Assembly (NCBI GenBank): GCA_947169755.1
Contig: CAMVQX010000009.1
Span: forward strand, 1 to 24,418
Length of the DNA: 24,418 bases
Source: an uncultured bacterium
GTDB lineage: Bacteria; Cyanobacteriota; Vampirovibrionia; Gastranaerophilales; Gastranaerophilaceae
Direction of reading: 5' to 3'
Shown here piece by piece: positions 22,540 to 24,418 of this stretch; positions within the stretch are counted from its first letter, which is position 1, and the number at the start of each line of letters is the position of its first letter. Made by a program: the position numbers and the translations under genes. The notes beneath the pieces are model-generated. The model saw nothing but the letters and a program-made list of their open reading frames with translations, did not search any database and was not told where the DNA came from.

Positions 22540-23899
22540 AGTATCTTTGTAAATATTTTTCTATTTCCCACTGAGTTACGTTCGTTCTGAAAGAATCCCA
22601 CTCTTTTTTCTTTGTAGTCAGAAATTCGTTGAATATGTGATCTCCCAGAGCTGCATGAGCGACCAAGGATTTGTCAAACAAATCAACTGCCTCTGCAAGG
22701 CTGCCGGGTAAGGAATCAATTCTTTGTTTTTTACGCTCTTTAGATGTTAATTTATAGATATTGCTTTCAACCGGTGCAGGAGGATCTATTTTGTTTCTGA
22801 TACCGTCAAGACAAGCTTCTAGAATTACTGCAAATGCTAAATAAGGGTTGCATGAAGGATCAGGTGATCTCAATTCTACCCTTGTAGATACTCCGCGTTT
22901 TGCAGGTACTCTCAAAAGTGCACTTCTGTTTGCAAGTGACCAAGCCAGATATACAGGCGCTTCATATCCCGGAACAAGACGCTTAAAACTGTTTACCGTA
23001 GGATTAAGTACTGCAGTAATTCCTTTTACGTGTTTTAACATTCCTCCGATTGAATATTTTGCAATATCAGAAAGCTCATATTCTCCTTTCTTGTCATAAA
23101 AAGCATTTTTACCGTCTTTGAATAATGATACGTTGCAATGCATACCGGAGCCGTTTATGCCATATATAGGTTTTGGCATAAATGTGGCATGCAAATTATG
23201 ACGTGCAGCAATGGCTTTTACCGCAATTCTAAAGGTTGCAACATTGTCGGCAGCAGTCAAAATATCAGCGTATCTGAAATCGATTTCGTGTTGGCCGTCC
23301 GCAACTTCATGGTGAGACGCTTCTATATCAAATCCCATTTCCTGTAATGTTAAAACAATATCGGAGCGTACGTCTTCGCCCAAATCTTCAGGGCCTACAT
23401 CATAGTATCCTGCTCTGTCTTGGGTTGTGGTTGATACACTGCCATCTTTATCTTTAGCAAAAAGGAAAAATTCTGCTTCAGGACCGACATTCATAGATAA
23501 TCCCATTTTTTCAGCTTCTTTCATAATGCGTTTCAAATTACATCTCGGGCAGCCTTCAAATGGTGTACCGTCTGCATTGTATATATCGCAAATTAACCTT
23601 GCTGAATTTGCGCCATCCTTATCGCGCCAAGGAAGAATCTGGAATGAGTTTTTATCCGGATAGAAAAACATATCTGAAGTTTCAATATTTCTGAAACCTT
23701 TAATAGAAGAACCGTCAAGCATAATCTCGTTGTTTAGTGCTTTTTCGATATGATGCGACGGTATTGTTAAATTCTTAACTTGTCCGTTAATGTCAACAAA
23801 TTGTAATTTAATAAATTTAATATTGTATTCTTCAATAAAGCCTTTAATGTCTTCTTCCGTAAATTGTCTGTTATCTAATCTGGTGAACTTAAATTCCAT
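22538..23899 (-). CDS. glnA: type I glutamine synthetase, alpha-like
   Basis: The 453-residue enzyme makes glutamine from glutamate, ammonia and ATP. L-D-G-S-S-I (61-66) starts the active-site strand. G-P-E-A-E-F-F (139-145), H-E-I-D-F (204-208) and G-S-G-M-H-C-N (250-256) supply metal and ammonia ligands. The flap N-P-T-V-N-S-F-K-R-L-V-P-G-Y-E-A-P lies at 299-315 and E-L-R-S-P-D-P at 342-348. Length and the lack of the roughly 25-residue insert and adenylylation-site tail point to the GSI-alpha type (Bacillus/Thermotoga), which is controlled by feedback and repressors rather than adenylylation. A strong site AAAGGAG precedes the ATG by 7 nt. It is monocistronic with its own promoter. Confidence 0.97.
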   Translation of the reverse strand: MEFKFTRLDNRQFTEEDIKGFIEEYNIKFIKLQFVDINGQVKNLTIPSHHIEKALNNEIMLDGSSIKGFRNIETSDMFFYPDKNSFQILPWRDKDGANSARLICDIYNADGTPFEGCPRCNLKRIMKEAEKMGLSMNVGPEAEFFLFAKDKDGSVSTTTQDRAGYYDVGPEDLGEDVRSDIVLTLQEMGFDIEASHHEVADGQHEIDFRYADILTAADNVATFRIAVKAIAARHNLHATFMPKPIYGINGSGMHCNVSLFKDGKNAFYDKKGEYELSDIAKYSIGGMLKHVKGITAVLNPTVNSFKRLVPGYEAPVYLAWSLANRSALLRVPAKRGVSTRVELRSPDPSCNPYLAFAVILEACLDGIRNKIDPPAPVESNIYKLTSKERKKQRIDSLPGSLAEAVDLFDKSLVAHAALGDHIFNEFLTTKKKEWDSFRTNVTQWEIEKYLQRY

Positions 23900-23919
23900 A
23901 AATTTCTCCTTTTAAGCTT

Positions 23920-23949
23920 AGGATACCTTATTTTTATCGAAAAGGTCAA
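23920..23949 (-). promoter_or_regulatory. promoter of glnA
   Basis: On the minus strand TTGACC (23949-23944), 18 nt and TATCCT (23925-23920). The leader is then about 14-20 nt and contains AAAGGAG. No clear GlnR- or NtcA-type operator was seen next to it. Confidence 0.6.
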
Positions 23950-24312
23950 TAGATTGTTTTAAAAGATTAAGTTTTAAATTTTGCGTTGAATTGAATGATT
24001 TATTTTTTAAAAATATAGTTATATTTTCATTTTTTATGGGAATTTATTAATAGAGTTGCAATTTAATAAAAAAATCCATCAAATTTTAAAAGATTTAAAG
24101 GGAAGGATATTCAAACTGACAAAAATGTAAAAACAATAATGTTTTTGCAGATAATTGTAACGAATTGTAACGAAATAAATAAGATATAGCAATTATATAC
24201 TCAAAAAATACTTTATATAAATGTAAGCGATAAATAATCAAAGAATTAAATAAACACGAGACATACTATTTACACTACCTACTACACACTAACCTTCTAC
24301 ACACGAGGAATT
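23950..24312. other. gene-free AT-rich region with a G-free tract
   Basis: No ORF with a plausible ribosome site was found. The first 200 bp is simple A/T-rich sequence. At 24153-24172 the 10-mer AATTGTAACG is repeated in tandem. From 24261 to 24304 the plus strand has no G at all and is A/C/T-rich, bounded on both sides by ACACGAG (24254-24260 and 24301-24307). Several weak -10-like TATA strings occur at 24185-24220 without a matching -35. It reads as an unstructured leader of the mini-ORF/terminator unit at 24313-24359, or as part of an unidentified small RNA. Confidence 0.5.
24153..24172 (+). repeat. two tandem copies of AATTGTAACG
   Basis: The 10-bp period equals about one helical turn, so both copies would present the same face to a protein. 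It lies upstream of the mini-ORF/terminator unit on the plus strand and far upstream of glnA on the minus strand. Confidence 0.6.
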
Positions 24313-24348
24313 ATGAAACAAGAATTCCGAACTCTATCTTCCAGATAG
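24313..24348 (+). CDS. 11-codon mini-ORF fused to a terminator (leader-peptide-like)
   Basis: The ATG at 24313 is preceded by GAGGA with good spacing. The 11 codons encode M-K-Q-E-F-R-T-L-S-S-R before TAG at 24348. The last five codons and the stop lie in the terminator stem, as in attenuators where a ribosome controls hairpin folding, but there is no run of one regulatory codon. It may also be a chance ORF inside a non-coding RNA. No downstream gene is visible before the window ends. Confidence 0.35.
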   Translation: MKQEFRTLSSR

Positions 24349-24359
24349 GGTTTTTTTTT
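24331..24359 (+). terminator. intrinsic terminator at the end of the gene-free region
   Basis: ACTCTATCT (24331-24339) pairs with AGATAGGGT (24343-24351) with one G·U and a TCC loop, followed by a T-run to 24359. It shows that a plus-strand transcript arises in the preceding 400 bp. Confidence 0.75.
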
Positions 24360-24360
24360 A

Positions 24361-24418
24361 GCTCGAGCAGAGCCACGAACGAAGTGATGCAAAACGAACA
24401 GGCGAAGAATGAGCCTAG
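24361..24418 (-). repeat. inverted relative of the dispersed repeat at 39-322, cut by the window end
   Basis: AAAACGAACAGGCGAA (24391-24406) is the exact reverse complement of 159-174 and 301-316. TGAGCCT (24410-24416) is the complement of AGGCTCA at 146-152 in the right order, and CTCGAG occurs in both. The segment follows a terminator, as the copies at the window start do. Confidence 0.75.

Noticed and set aside
24153..24172. NtcA-type site (GTA-N8-TAC) for glnA control
   Set aside because: The second half reads TAA instead of TAC, and the site is over 200 bp from the glnA promoter.

Overview
The window is low-GC bacterial DNA from an organism with a Gram-negative-type envelope. It carries an MsbA-like flippase, MlaE/MlaF lipid transport, surface-glycan glycosyltransferases and signal-peptide proteins. 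The mix suggests a gut Gastranaerophilales-type bacterium (Melainabacteria/Vampirovibrionia, sister to Cyanobacteria). The clues are an alpha-type glutamine synthetase I, a class I/II aminotransferase of the LL-diaminopimelate type, and a set of lineage-restricted-looking proteins with an N-terminal N-F-x-G motif. This placement is inference from gene content, not a database result.

Layout. Positions 1-55 are the 3' part of an initiator tRNA-Met. It is followed by a tandem array of 142-bp units, each repeating the last 20 nt of the tRNA plus its terminator. Positions 480-6474 form a small surface-glycan locus made of two divergent operons. The minus operon encodes a fused nucleotidyltransferase/APH-type kinase, a small HAD phosphatase and a GT-B-like protein. 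The plus operon encodes an MsbA-like ABC exporter and a GT2 glycosyltransferase. A 47-residue orphan ORF follows at 6562-6705 and ends inside a strong terminator hairpin.

From 6741 to 13850 everything reads on the minus strand: pgi; a small exported protein overlapping trxB by ATGA; uvrA overlapping a small exported protein by TAATG; and a paralogue of that exported protein with its own good promoter. From 13984 to 16800 a plus-strand operon carries mlaE, mlaF and the aminotransferase. Then comes a minus-strand pair of small proteins (17751-16861), divergent from mazG (17877-18644).

The most distinctive region is 18734-22166. Four consecutive plus-strand genes share an N-terminus of the form M-[QE]-[VI]-x-x-[IV]-[SA]-x-x-N followed by N-F-[KRQ]-G at about residues 18-26, and a related C-terminus. 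The otherwise different protein at 17248-17751 carries two similar F-x-G motifs. This looks like a short conserved N-terminal tag, possibly for sorting, processing or secretion, on a family with no recognisable function. It is the best candidate for something undescribed here. The window ends with a 67-residue ORF, glnA on the minus strand, and a gene-poor 500 bp. That last stretch holds a tandem 10-bp repeat, a G-free tract, a mini-ORF merged with a terminator, and an inverted relative of the repeat found at the window start.

Several operon-leading genes (mlaE, mazG, uvrA and perhaps others) have promoter-like hexamers so close to the start codon that their mRNAs would be leaderless or nearly so. 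Internal and most other genes have clear Shine-Dalgarno sequences.
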